NCBI GenBank assembly: GCA_051747385.1 | Contig: JBNJGB010000027.1 | Location: 1-64,000 of the forward strand | Reading direction: 5' to 3' | DNA: 64,000 nucleotides | Origin: JBNJGB01 sp051747385 | Lineage (GTDB): Bacteria; Myxococcota_A; UBA9042; PHBI01; JACKFB01 | In this document: positions 37,223-46,116 of the stretch, in pieces | Layout: each line of letters opens with the position of its first letter | Numbering within the stretch: the stretch's first letter is position 1 | Translations under genes and position numbers: made by a program | Notes under the pieces: generated by a model | The model's database searches: none | What the model saw: the letters and a program-made list of their open reading frames with translations, nothing else | Told to the model about the DNA's origin: nothing

Positions 37223-37251
37223 TTGCCGCGCCTCGACGCACTGTGCTAGCG
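37223..37251 (+). promoter_or_regulatory. Predicted promoter for NAD-GDH
   Basis: TTGCCG (37223-37228), 17 nt, CTAGCG (37246-37251) with TGTG just before the -10. The leader to ATG 37333 would be about 75 nt. This supports the downstream start rather than the frame opening at 37123. Confidence 0.45.
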
Positions 37252-37332
37252 ACGCCTCGAGGGGGGCGGAACCCCGCTCCGGAGCGCTCCGTCGAGCGAC
37301 CGCCCCCGGTCCCACCACGCGAAGGTAGCCCC

Positions 37333-40300
37333 ATGCATCGACACATCGGCCGCGGCGAGCTGATCGATCGCTGCCTGCCCAAGCTCCGCAGCGCCCACGG
37401 CGTCGACGAGGACCAGCCGGCCCCCCTCCTCGACAACTTCGGGCGGGAGGTCCTGCGCCGCGTCGACGACAAGTACCTCTACAGGCACCGCCTGACGACC
37501 CTGGGCGCCCAGCTCGAGGACTCCTTCCGATGGGTCAGCGCCCACGCGGCCGACGAGCGGGTGAACATCCGGGTCTTCCATCCGACGGTGCAGCAGCACG
37601 GCTACGCCCACGAGGGCTGGGTGATGGAGACCCTCATGCCCGACCAGCCCTTCATCGTGGACACCCTCAAGCTCGGCCTCGAGCAGGAGGGCGCCCGGGT
37701 CATCAACAGCCTGAACGTCATCATCCCGGCCATCTTCGACGGGGAGGGCCAGCTCCGAGCCATCGACCCCGAGTCCGACCGGGCCCGGCACATCAGCTAC
37801 ACGCGCTGGTACGTGGACTGGGATCCGGACCTCGACGCCGAGGCGCTCGAGCGCAACGTGGGCACCCGGCTCCAGCTCGCCCAGAACATGGTCCGCGACT
37901 TCCACCGGATGGTCCGGACCGTGAAGGACGTGGCCAACGAGTTCGACTACCTGGCCCACGTAGACGAGGCGGTGCAGGCGAACTGCCTGGAGGTCCGGGA
38001 CTTCCTGCAGTGGCTCGTCCACGACAACTTCGTGTTCATGGCGCTGAGCTTCTACCGGCGCGACGACAACGGCACCCTCCGGGTGCAGCCCGAGCGCGGC
38101 CTGGGCACCGTCGCCGGGGACGAGACGCCGTCCGGCCGGCGCACCGAGGAGACCCTCGAGTTCCTGGGGGACGCCGAGGATCTCCGCCCGCCCCTGCTCC
38201 GCATCCGGAAGTCCGACGAGGAGGTGCAGGTCCACCGCCCCGGCAAGGTCGACGAGATCCTCATCCGGCTGTACGACGACCGCGGCAATCCCTCGGGCGG
38301 AGCCGTCATCCACGGCTTGTTCACCTTCAAGGGGCTGAGCGAGCCCGGGAGCACCATCCCCATCCTCCGGCGGAAGCTGGAGCGCGTGGTGAAGGAGGAG
38401 CACGCGGTCCGGGGCAGCTACCACTGGAAGGGGCTCATCAACGCCTTCAACACCCTGCCGGTAGAGTACCTCTTCGAGGCGGGTCACGACGAGATCAACG
38501 AACTGCTGCACATGATCGTCACCGCGGACGCCACGCGGGAGATCCACAGCCAGGTCGTCCTCAACGACGACGCGCGCAGCGCCTTCGCCTTCATCGTCCT
38601 GCCCAAGGAGCACTACGCGGACGACATCCGGGTCCGCATGCAGGAGGCCCTCCGGCGGCGGCTGGCCGCCTCCTACGTGGACCACCGGGTCCACCTGGGC
38701 AAGTTCGGCACCGTGGCCCTGCACTTCTACCTCACGGGGGGCGAGGAGTTCGGCCAGGCCGACCTGGACCGGATCGAGTCCATGCTGGTCGACATCGGCA
38801 CGCCCTGGACCTATCGCCTCCACCAGCTCCTGGAGGAGGACAACGGCGGGACCCAGGCGGCGGAGCTGTACAGCCGCTGGGCCGACGCCTTCCCGGAGCC
38901 GTACACGGAGATCACGAGCGTCCACCAGGCCGCCCGGGACATGCACCACCTCCAGCGCGTCGCGGAGACGGGGCGCATCCGGTTCGACATCGTCGCGCGC
39001 GACGACCACCCGGATCAGGCGCTGGTGCGCATCTACAGCCGGGAGCCCATGCAGCTCACCTCCATCCTCCCGGTCGTGGACAACTTCGGCGTGGTGGTCC
39101 TGGAGCAGGCCTCCTTCGAGGTCCAGCCCCGCCACTCCGCCCCCATGACGGTCAACACCCTGTACGTCCTCCGCGGGGAGGAGGACGTGGTCGACCAGCA
39201 CCAGGCGCTCATCGGCGCCCTCCGCGCGGTGTTCGGGCGGCGGATGCGGAGCGATCGCCTCAACCGGCTGCTCCTGGCGGCGCGCCTGAGCTGGCGCGAG
39301 GTGGATCTGTTCCGCGCGTACTTCCACTACACCCGCCAGCTCGGCCACCAGCTGGACCCGGAGATCGTCCAGAAGGTCCTCATCTCCCACCACCCGTTCG
39401 TCACGACGCTGGTGGCGCTGTTCCGGACGCGCTTCGACCCGGATCTCGAGCTGGGCCACGAGCAGCGCGCCATGGAGGAGGCCCGGCTGGCGGACGAGGC
39501 GGTCGCGTACCTGGACGCCGTGAAGGGCTTCGAGGAGGACCGCATCCTGCGCGTCTTCCTCAACCTGATGCAGGCGACGGTGCGGACCAACTTCTACCGG
39601 ACCCGGGAGGACGGCACCCACTTCCTCAGCCTCAAGTTCGAGTGCGCCCGGGTGCGCGAGATGCCCGAGCCACGCCCCCTGTACGAGATCTACGTGCACC
39701 ACGCCCAGGTGGAGGGCGTCCACCTCCGCGGGGGACGCGTCGCCCGCGGAGGGCTCCGGTGGAGCGATCGGCTCGACGACTACCGGTCGGAGGTCCTGGG
39801 CCTCATGGCCACGCAGATGCTCAAGAACACGCTCATCGTCCCCGTGGGCGCCAAGGGCGGGTTCATCCTCAAGGACCCGGTGGACGATCCCCGGGAGGCG
39901 CGCGCCCAGGCCGACCGCCTCTACAAGATCTTCATCCGCGGGCTCCTCGAGGTCACGGACAACCGCCTCGGGGGCGAGGTGGTGCCGCCGCCGCGCGTCC
40001 TCCGCTATGACGGCGACGATCCGTACCTCGTGGTCGCCGCGGACAAGGGGACGGCCCACCTCTCCGACGCCGCCAACGAGATCGCCGCCTCCTTCGACTT
40101 CTGGCTGGGCGACGGCTTCGCCTCGGGCGGCTCCGTCGGCTACGACCACAAGGACAAGGCCATCACCGCCCGCGGGGCGTGGGTCTGCGTCCGCCGCCAC
40201 TTCCTCGAGATGGACGTGGACCCGGAGCGCGATCCCATCACCGTGGTGGGCATCGGCGACATGTCCGGCGACGTCTTCGGCAACGGCATGCTGCTCAGCC

Positions 40301-42153
40301 GGAGCATGAAGCTGGTGGCGGCCTTCAACCACCGGCACATCTTCCTGGACCCGGACCCGGACCCGGAGACGTCCTGGCTCGAGCGCAAGCGCCTGTTCGA
40401 CACGCCCGGATCCCAGTGGACCGACTACGATCGGGCGACGCTGTCCGAGGGCGGCGGGATCTTCGACCGGGGCGCCAAGGCCATCGCCCTGCCGCCGCAG
40501 GTCCGCGAGGTCCTGGACACCCGCCGGGAGGAGATGTCCGGCGAGGAGCTGATCCGCCACATCCTCACCGCCGAGGTGGATCTCCTCTGGAACGGCGGCA
40601 TCGGGACCTACGTGAAGTCCTGCAAGGAGTCCCACCGGGACGTGGAGGACAAGGCGAACGACCGGGTGCGGGTCGACGCGGAGGACCTCCGCTGCAAGGT
40701 CGTCGGCGAGGGCGGCAACCTGGGCGTGACCATGAGGGGACGCGTGGCCTTCGCGACCCGCGGCGGGCGCATCAACCTGGACGCCATCGACAACTCCGGC
40801 GGCGTGGACCTGTCCGACCACGAGGTCAACCTCAAGATCCTCCTCGAGGAGGCGGTCCGCCACGGCGACATGGACATCGACGAGCGGAACGTCCTCCTCG
40901 CGGACGTGGGTGACGAGGTCTGCGACCGCGTGCTCGACAACAGCGCCAGCCAGAGCCTCGCCATCAGCCTCGACGAGATCCGGAGCCAGCAGGACATCTG
41001 GTCCATCGACCAGGCCATGCGCTTTCTGCGGGATCGCGTCGGCTTCTCCCGCCGCCGGCAGCGCCTGCCCCGGGATCCGGAGGCCCTGGACGCCCGCGTG
41101 GCCCACGGCCTGGGCTTTTTGCGACCCGAGCTGGGCAAGCTCCTGTCCTACTCCAAGATGCTCGCCTACTCGGCGCTCATGGAGCACCCGGTGGGGACGC
41201 GCGACGAGCTGCGCCCCGTGGTCGAGGCGTACTTCCCGCGGCCGATCGTCGAGCGCTGCGAGTCCTGCCTGGACGCCCACATGCTCTACGAGGAGATCGC
41301 GGCGACGATGCAGGTCAACCACATCGTCGACATGGCCGGCGTGACCTTCTTCCCGAAGGTCATGTCCGCCACGGATCGCGGCGTCCGAGACGTGGTGGGG
41401 GCCTACCTCCTGGCGGAGCACCTCCTGGACGCGGAGGGTCTGCGGCGCGACCTGGAGGGGGCGGACGTGGCCATGTCCGCCCGCTATCACGGCTACCTCG
41501 CCCTGGAGGAGGTGCTGGCGGAGGCCGCGCGCTGGCTCCTGACCCAGTCCGACGATCCGGTGACCCTCGGCTCCCGGTCCAGGCTCGACCCCGCCATGGA
41601 GATGCTCCGCGTCCTGGAGGACCACTGGTCGGAGATCCTCCCCACCAACGCCCGGGACGAGATCGTCTCGTCCGTGGACGCCGCGGTCGGCGCGGGCCTG
41701 CCCGAGGACATCGCCGAGCGGATCGCCCTGCTGCCGCTCCGGACCCACGCCCTGTACCTCGCAGAGGTGCACGACGCGGGCGAGCACGATGTCCCGTCCC
41801 TGGCCTCCCTGTACTTCGCGGTGGGCTACGGGACGCGCGTCATCCCGCTCGTCGCCGGGATCGCGGCCCAGACCTACCGGGTGGACTGGGATCAGATCGC
41901 GATCACCAAGCTGGAGGACTCGCTGCTGCGCAGCATGGTGCGGCTGACCCACCTGATCCTCGGCACGGGCAAGGAGCTCCCGAGCTCCGAGCAGCTCGAG
42001 CAGGTCCTGGGCTCCATGCCGGGCCTGGCGGAGCTGCGCGCGGAGATCGAGACCATCCTGCGGAAGAAGATCCCGGTCAGCGCCATGATGGTCCTCAGCC
42101 ACCGCATCGAGCGGCGCATCGACCAGATGGAGCGCGCTCGCGAGGCGGCGTAG
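37333..42153 (+). CDS. gdh: NAD-specific glutamate dehydrogenase, large (180 kDa) type
   Basis: A 1606-residue oxidative deaminating glutamate dehydrogenase of the L-180 class, yielding 2-oxoglutarate and ammonium. The catalytic core near residues 800-1200 shows HLRGGRVARGGLRWSDRLDD, then VPVGAKGGFILKDP, DKGTAHLSDAANEIA, a GYDHK lysine and GNGMLLS. The long N- and C-terminal regulatory regions with ACT-like parts are present. ATG 37333 (MHRHIGRGEL) gives a length normal for this class, and GAAGGT lies upstream. The enzyme is typically used during amino acid catabolism, consistent with a predatory or proteolytic lifestyle (inference). Confidence 0.95.
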   Translation: MHRHIGRGELIDRCLPKLRSAHGVDEDQPAPLLDNFGREVLRRVDDKYLYRHRLTTLGAQLEDSFRWVSAHAADERVNIRVFHPTVQQHGYAHEGWVMETLMPDQPFIVDTLKLGLEQEGARVINSLNVIIPAIFDGEGQLRAIDPESDRARHISYTRWYVDWDPDLDAEALERNVGTRLQLAQNMVRDFHRMVRTVKDVANEFDYLAHVDEAVQANCLEVRDFLQWLVHDNFVFMALSFYRRDDNGTLRVQPERGLGTVAGDETPSGRRTEETLEFLGDAEDLRPPLLRIRKSDEEVQVHRPGKVDEILIRLYDDRGNPSGGAVIHGLFTFKGLSEPGSTIPILRRKLERVVKEEHAVRGSYHWKGLINAFNTLPVEYLFEAGHDEINELLHMIVTADATREIHSQVVLNDDARSAFAFIVLPKEHYADDIRVRMQEALRRRLAASYVDHRVHLGKFGTVALHFYLTGGEEFGQADLDRIESMLVDIGTPWTYRLHQLLEEDNGGTQAAELYSRWADAFPEPYTEITSVHQAARDMHHLQRVAETGRIRFDIVARDDHPDQALVRIYSREPMQLTSILPVVDNFGVVVLEQASFEVQPRHSAPMTVNTLYVLRGEEDVVDQHQALIGALRAVFGRRMRSDRLNRLLLAARLSWREVDLFRAYFHYTRQLGHQLDPEIVQKVLISHHPFVTTLVALFRTRFDPDLELGHEQRAMEEARLADEAVAYLDAVKGFEEDRILRVFLNLMQATVRTNFYRTREDGTHFLSLKFECARVREMPEPRPLYEIYVHHAQVEGVHLRGGRVARGGLRWSDRLDDYRSEVLGLMATQMLKNTLIVPVGAKGGFILKDPVDDPREARAQADRLYKIFIRGLLEVTDNRLGGEVVPPPRVLRYDGDDPYLVVAADKGTAHLSDAANEIAASFDFWLGDGFASGGSVGYDHKDKAITARGAWVCVRRHFLEMDVDPERDPITVVGIGDMSGDVFGNGMLLSRSMKLVAAFNHRHIFLDPDPDPETSWLERKRLFDTPGSQWTDYDRATLSEGGGIFDRGAKAIALPPQVREVLDTRREEMSGEELIRHILTAEVDLLWNGGIGTYVKSCKESHRDVEDKANDRVRVDAEDLRCKVVGEGGNLGVTMRGRVAFATRGGRINLDAIDNSGGVDLSDHEVNLKILLEEAVRHGDMDIDERNVLLADVGDEVCDRVLDNSASQSLAISLDEIRSQQDIWSIDQAMRFLRDRVGFSRRRQRLPRDPEALDARVAHGLGFLRPELGKLLSYSKMLAYSALMEHPVGTRDELRPVVEAYFPRPIVERCESCLDAHMLYEEIAATMQVNHIVDMAGVTFFPKVMSATDRGVRDVVGAYLLAEHLLDAEGLRRDLEGADVAMSARYHGYLALEEVLAEAARWLLTQSDDPVTLGSRSRLDPAMEMLRVLEDHWSEILPTNARDEIVSSVDAAVGAGLPEDIAERIALLPLRTHALYLAEVHDAGEHDVPSLASLYFAVGYGTRVIPLVAGIAAQTYRVDWDQIAITKLEDSLLRSMVRLTHLILGTGKELPSSEQLEQVLGSMPGLAELRAEIETILRKKIPVSAMMVLSHRIERRIDQMERAREAA

Positions 42154-42167
42154 CGAGGGGGTAGAGC

Positions 42168-42256
42168 TCCCCTTGCCTTTGCCCTTGCCCGTGCCCTTGC
42201 CTGAAGAACCGGCTCCCGTCGGGCCATCCCTGCGCGGGCGGGGACGCCTGTCGATT
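42168..42256 (-). repeat. Dispersed hexamer-plus-GGGACGCC repeat, copy 1
   Basis: The 145-bp convergent gap between NAD-GDH and the PilZ gene is almost filled by this repeat. It starts with CCCCTTGCCTTTGCCC and further CCCKTG hexamers, then TGAAG, GGCTCCCGTCGGGCCATCCC and GCGCGGGCGGGGACGCC. The same order, including the odd TTTGCC hexamer, is found at 54873-54960. A tail TCGATTGGTCACAAG (42252-42266) recurs at 52520. Confidence 0.85.
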
Positions 42257-42298
42257 GGTCACAAGCCGCCGAGCGTCGGCGAGTCGTGATGGCCGGGC

Positions 42299-43444
42299 CT
42301 ACCCCGGCTCCTCCCCGTCCTGCAGGCTCTCGAGGAAGTGCCGGAAGATGCCCGGCACGCCGAGGTCGTCCACGACCCGGAAGCGCGCGGCGAATCCCGC
42401 TCCGTCCTCGGTCCACGCGCGGGCCGTGCCGCGCACCACGACCGCCGTGAGCATGACCACGTGGAAGCAGTCCCCGTGCTCCACCGGGAGGCGGATCTTG
42501 ACCGGCTGCTCCACGGGCGGGACCGGGCCGTCGGTCTCCACGTAGACGCCGGTTCGGCTCACGTCCCGGGCGAGGCCGACCTGGGACGACGCCCCCACGA
42601 AGTAGCTCACGGGCAGCCTGACGGGAAAGCGCGGGTGGCTGCGCCGCGACTCCTCGGGAGCCACGCCCCGCGGGTCGCCGATGGCCTGTCCGGCGGCCGT
42701 GTACGGCAGCGGCTTCGGCTGCTCCTGAGGAGGCGGCGCGCTCACGACGGGGGCCCCCGTGAAACGCTGGGTCGTCGCGGCGGAGCGCGCTCCCCGGGAC
42801 CGTCGCGGCGCGGGTCCTCCGGAGGTCGCGGCGGGTCGGGGCGTCCCGCGATCCGTGTCGATGACGACGCGGCGCGCGGTGTCCGGCACGCGCCCCGGCG
42901 AGGACGCGGCCCGGATCGTCGCGCCCCCGCCTGCGGGGCGGCCCCTCGTCCGACCTCCGCGGCTCGGGCGCCCGAATGCCCGGTGCAGCACGCGATAGCT
43001 GCCGGTGTCCACGCAGGCCCGCCGGCGCTCGCTACCCGGCCTCGGCACGGCGAAGCGATGCCGGAAGGGATACTCCGAGTCCCCCTCGACCTGCTCCACG
43101 CGCGGACGCTCGACACCGAGCACGTGGCGCAGGAAGTGCTCCAGCGAAGCCCGGGAGTCGGAGGAGCGCGCCTCCCGCCAGCCGACGGCGACCCCAAGCG
43201 CCGGCTCGTCCTCGCTCCGCGCCGCCACGACGCGCAACACCTCTCCGTACAGGCGGATGGCGGTGGGCGTGTCCGGGTTGAGCATCACGTCCACAGCGAC
43301 GTCCCGCCCCAGCCCGAAGGACGGCTCGCAGGCGATGAAGGCCGCGTCCTCGCTCACGTCGGTGGTCTGGCCGATCCGGCGGATCCCGTCGCCCGCGACG
43401 CGCACCGTCAGCCGGAGGGTATGGCGACACACCGATCGGTTCAC
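42299..43444 (-). CDS. Tandem PilZ-domain protein
   Basis: A 381-residue protein starting with GTG 43444 (GGAGG 5 nt upstream). The C-terminal PilZ domain (about 265-380) has a complete c-di-GMP signature: RRSHPRF (RxxxR) and DVSRTGVYVE (DxSxxG). The N-terminal domain (1-115) is a second PilZ-like fold with TTDVSEDAAFIA, where the final Gly is Ala, so it is probably unable to bind ligand and may mediate dimerisation. The middle (130-255) is a basic, Arg/Pro-rich disordered linker. PilZ proteins act in motility, exopolysaccharide and development. It is divergent from the hybrid kinase. Confidence 0.85.
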   Translation of the reverse strand: MNRSVCRHTLRLTVRVAGDGIRRIGQTTDVSEDAAFIACEPSFGLGRDVAVDVMLNPDTPTAIRLYGEVLRVVAARSEDEPALGVAVGWREARSSDSRASLEHFLRHVLGVERPRVEQVEGDSEYPFRHRFAVPRPGSERRRACVDTGSYRVLHRAFGRPSRGGRTRGRPAGGGATIRAASSPGRVPDTARRVVIDTDRGTPRPAATSGGPAPRRSRGARSAATTQRFTGAPVVSAPPPQEQPKPLPYTAAGQAIGDPRGVAPEESRRSHPRFPVRLPVSYFVGASSQVGLARDVSRTGVYVETDGPVPPVEQPVKIRLPVEHGDCFHVVMLTAVVVRGTARAWTEDGAGFAARFRVVDDLGVPGIFRHFLESLQDGEEPG

Positions 43445-43598
43445 GCGAACCTCCGATCCATGTGCGAGGCCGCCCGGGCGAGCGAAGGCGCCCGGCAGAC
43501 GCCTCGACGATGAAGCATCACCACTCCCTCGAGGGCCAGGGCATCGGCGGGGGGCGCCGACCCGGCGGACGACGCCTGTTCCTGGGATGGACACCTCG

Positions 43599-43626
43599 AG
43601 GCTAACACACCCCCGACGCCGACCAA
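43599..43626 (-). promoter_or_regulatory. Predicted promoter for the PilZ gene
   Basis: Minus strand TTGGTC (43626-43621), 16 nt, TAGCCT (43604-43599). The leader to GTG 43444 would be about 150 nt. Confidence 0.35.
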
Positions 43627-43703
43627 AGACGGAGCCTCGTCGCCGGGGGCGGGTTTCGCTGAGACACTTGCCGGATGTCGCCCGGCGGGGCGATGGTGTG
43701 GGC

Positions 43704-45248
43704 ATGTTCGACTCCCGCAAGTCCGACGACCAGGCCCGCTCTCCCGATGACTCCTGGATCAATCGGGATGTCCTCGAGTTACCTCACCACGGAGTCTGGG
43801 TCGTCGACGCGGACGATCGGACCCTGTTCGCCAACGAGACGCTCCGACGACTCATCGGCACGCACGACATGGAGGGGCGCGTGGCGACCTCGTTCTTCCC
43901 GCCGGGGGAGCGCCCCCGCGTGGACGAGCAGAGCACGCGGAGGACCTTCGGCGTCGCCGACGAGTACGAGACACGCCTGCGCACGGCGGACGGCTTCGAG
44001 GTGCCGGTGCTGGTCTCCGCCTCGCCGCGCTTCGACGACGGGGGCCGGTATCGCGGGACCGTCGCCGTCATTCGCGACCTGCGCCTCGACAAGCAGGTGG
44101 AAGCGGCCGTCGCCGAGCGCATGGGCCACAACTTCGTCCGGGGACACGAGCAGCAGCTCGGGCGCTATCTGACGACGGGGCTCGCCCACGCCCTCAACAG
44201 CACCCTGCAGGCCGTCCTCGGCCACGGCGACGCCCTGGCGCGCGCCTCGGAGCTGCCCGGGGACCTCCAGGCCAGCGTCGCCAGGATTCAGGGGGCCGCG
44301 CGGACCTGCTCGCGCCTGGTGGGAAACCTGCTTTCCCTCGGCCGCCTGGGCGACGAGGAGCCCGCCGGGGTCGACGTGGTGGCCCTCGTCGACGAGGCCC
44401 TGGCGAGCCGCCAGCCCTACCTGCCCGCGAACAACGTGATCGTCCGGCGGAGATACGACGAGACCTGCGGCACGGTCTGGGCCGACCCCGCCCGCGTGCG
44501 CCGAGCGCTGACGCACCTCGTGAACAACGCCTGCGAGCTCGCCCTGGTGGGCGGCGGCGGGACCCTGGAGGTGACGACCCGGTGCGACGACGACCGGGTC
44601 CACCTGGCCCTGCATCTGAGGAGTCACCGCTTCCCGGAGGATCTCGTGGGGCTGACGCCGGCGGACATCCGGCCCGACCTGCAGCCCCTCGCCCTGAGTC
44701 ACCTGGTCGCCGTGGCCATCGTGTCGGACCTGGGCGGCAGCGTGCGGGTGCGCAACGAGGAGCACGGCGGCGTGGTCGAGGTCTGGCTCCCCGCCGAGGA
44801 GGCCGCCGCGCACAGGCCGGTGCGGCCGGTGCGACCCGCGCCGACCGTGGTGCCGGGGGCGGACAGGGCTCACGAGCGCCAGGAACGCGCGAGGCTGCTG
44901 GTGGTCGATGACGATCCCGACATCCTCGAGATCAACACCGGCGCCCTGGAGGGCCTGGGCGACATCTCCACGGCCACGACCGCCGACCGCGCCCTGGCCC
45001 TCCTCGAGTCGGAGCACTTCGACGTCATCGTATCCGACCTGCGGATGCCGGGTGCGCTGGACGGGATCGGCCTGTTCCGGTGGCTGCGCCGCGCCCGCCC
45101 GGATCTGGTGGACCGCGTCGTCTTCACCACCGCCGACACCACCAGCCCGCAGGCCCAGGACTTCCTGGAGTCCTCCGGGCGGCCCTTCATCAAGAAGCCC
45201 TACGGCATGCGCGACTTCCGGCGCCTCGTCGAGGAGGCGCTGCGGTAG
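43704..45248 (+). CDS. Hybrid sensor histidine kinase: PAS, HisKA/HATPase and receiver
   Basis: A 514-residue soluble sensor. Residues 20-135 form a PAS domain (HGVWVVDADDRTLFANETLR). The phosphoacceptor helix reads LAHALNSTLQAVLGHGD with His near 162. The HATPase_c domain has HLVNNACELAL (N box), DLGGSVRVRNEEHGGVVEVWLP (G boxes), although the G1 box DxGxG is not obvious around LVGLTPADIRPD, which is odd. A C-terminal receiver (395-514) has the acidic pair VVDDD, phosphoacceptor Asp in VSDLRMP, Thr in FTTAD and Lys in IKKPYG. No membrane helix is present. An internal phosphorelay is inferred; its output is unknown. The start is ATG 43704; GTG 43698 is possible. Confidence 0.88.
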   Translation: MFDSRKSDDQARSPDDSWINRDVLELPHHGVWVVDADDRTLFANETLRRLIGTHDMEGRVATSFFPPGERPRVDEQSTRRTFGVADEYETRLRTADGFEVPVLVSASPRFDDGGRYRGTVAVIRDLRLDKQVEAAVAERMGHNFVRGHEQQLGRYLTTGLAHALNSTLQAVLGHGDALARASELPGDLQASVARIQGAARTCSRLVGNLLSLGRLGDEEPAGVDVVALVDEALASRQPYLPANNVIVRRRYDETCGTVWADPARVRRALTHLVNNACELALVGGGGTLEVTTRCDDDRVHLALHLRSHRFPEDLVGLTPADIRPDLQPLALSHLVAVAIVSDLGGSVRVRNEEHGGVVEVWLPAEEAAAHRPVRPVRPAPTVVPGADRAHERQERARLLVVDDDPDILEINTGALEGLGDISTATTADRALALLESEHFDVIVSDLRMPGALDGIGLFRWLRRARPDLVDRVVFTTADTTSPQAQDFLESSGRPFIKKPYGMRDFRRLVEEALR

Positions 45249-45258
45249 ACGGGTCCGC

Positions 45259-46116
45259 TCAGCCGTCGGCCCAGCAGCCGTCGCGCAGCACGACCCGGCG
45301 CGGGAAGGCGTCCTCCGCCTCCGTGTCGGGGTGTAGTGGGTCCCCCGGGAGCGCGATGACCAGGCAGCCGTCCTCCGTGGTGATCTGCGGCATGATGGTC
45401 GGCGGAGGCGCCTGTCCCTCGGCCCAGCGGAGCGCCTCGTCGGCCCCGGCGAGATCGCTCGTGTCGCCCAGGATGCGCCAGGTCGGCGGGGCCAGGTGGA
45501 ACGCCCCCTCGGAGTGGGCGGCCAGGGCGTCCCGTGGCGAGACCCAGGCCGAGTCCGTGACCTCGCGCCCGTCGTGGAGGCCCTCCTGGTGGTCCGGCGC
45601 CCGGGCCAGGAAGAACCGGGTGTCATATCGCCTGGGCTCCTGGGTCGGCGTGATCCAATGCGCGAAGTAGCGCATGGCGCCGCCGTCGAGGAGCAGGTCC
45701 TCGGCCTCGACCACCTCGAGCAGCGTCGCCTCCCCGGCGTTCAGCCTCTCCCGCCACCGCCCCAGGCGCCCCGCGGCGTCCGGGCGGCGCAGGTCGAGGG
45801 GTGCACCGTCCGCGCGCCGGGCCACCAGGACGCCGGCCTCCTCGAACGTCTCCCGGATAGCGGCCACCACGTGGGCGACGGCCCCGGCCTCCGTGCCGAG
45901 GCCTCCCATGGCCCCGACGAGGGCGCCGGCGTCCAGGCCGACGACCCGCTCGCGCAGCCGCGGGTCGGCGTCGGCCTCGTCCACGGTCCCGCCGGGGAAG
46001 ACGTACGCGGAGGCCATGAAGCCGCTCTTCCGGTGTCGTCGGACGAAGAAGATCTCCAGGGACGGCGCGTCCCGGACCAGCACCACGGTGGCTGCGGGCC
46101 GGGGAGTCGCCGTCAC
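45259..46116 (-). CDS. NUDIX hydrolase
   Basis: A 285-residue NUDIX protein. It opens with PAATVVLVRDAPSLEIFFVRR, has SAYVFPGGTVDEAD, and the Nudix box helix AHVVAAIRETFEEAGVLVAR. The extra Gly/Ala-rich insert before the box and a long C-terminus resemble the CoA- or acyl-CoA-active NUDT7/NUDT19-type subgroup, but the substrate is not decided by sequence. It starts with GTG 46116, overlapping the ribBX stop by 4 bp (GTGA), so the two are translationally coupled. Confidence 0.85.
   Translation of the reverse strand: MTATPRPAATVVLVRDAPSLEIFFVRRHRKSGFMASAYVFPGGTVDEADADPRLRERVVGLDAGALVGAMGGLGTEAGAVAHVVAAIRETFEEAGVLVARRADGAPLDLRRPDAAGRLGRWRERLNAGEATLLEVVEAEDLLLDGGAMRYFAHWITPTQEPRRYDTRFFLARAPDHQEGLHDGREVTDSAWVSPRDALAAHSEGAFHLAPPTWRILGDTSDLAGADEALRWAEGQAPPPTIMPQITTEDGCLVIALPGDPLHPDTEAEDAFPRRVVLRDGCWADG

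Noticed and set aside
37246..42102. Open frame of 1618 codons antisense to NAD-GDH
   Set aside because: The plus strand encodes a complete, motif-bearing NAD-GDH; the antisense frame is Arg/Val/Gly/His-rich with no recognisable domain, as expected in very GC-rich DNA.
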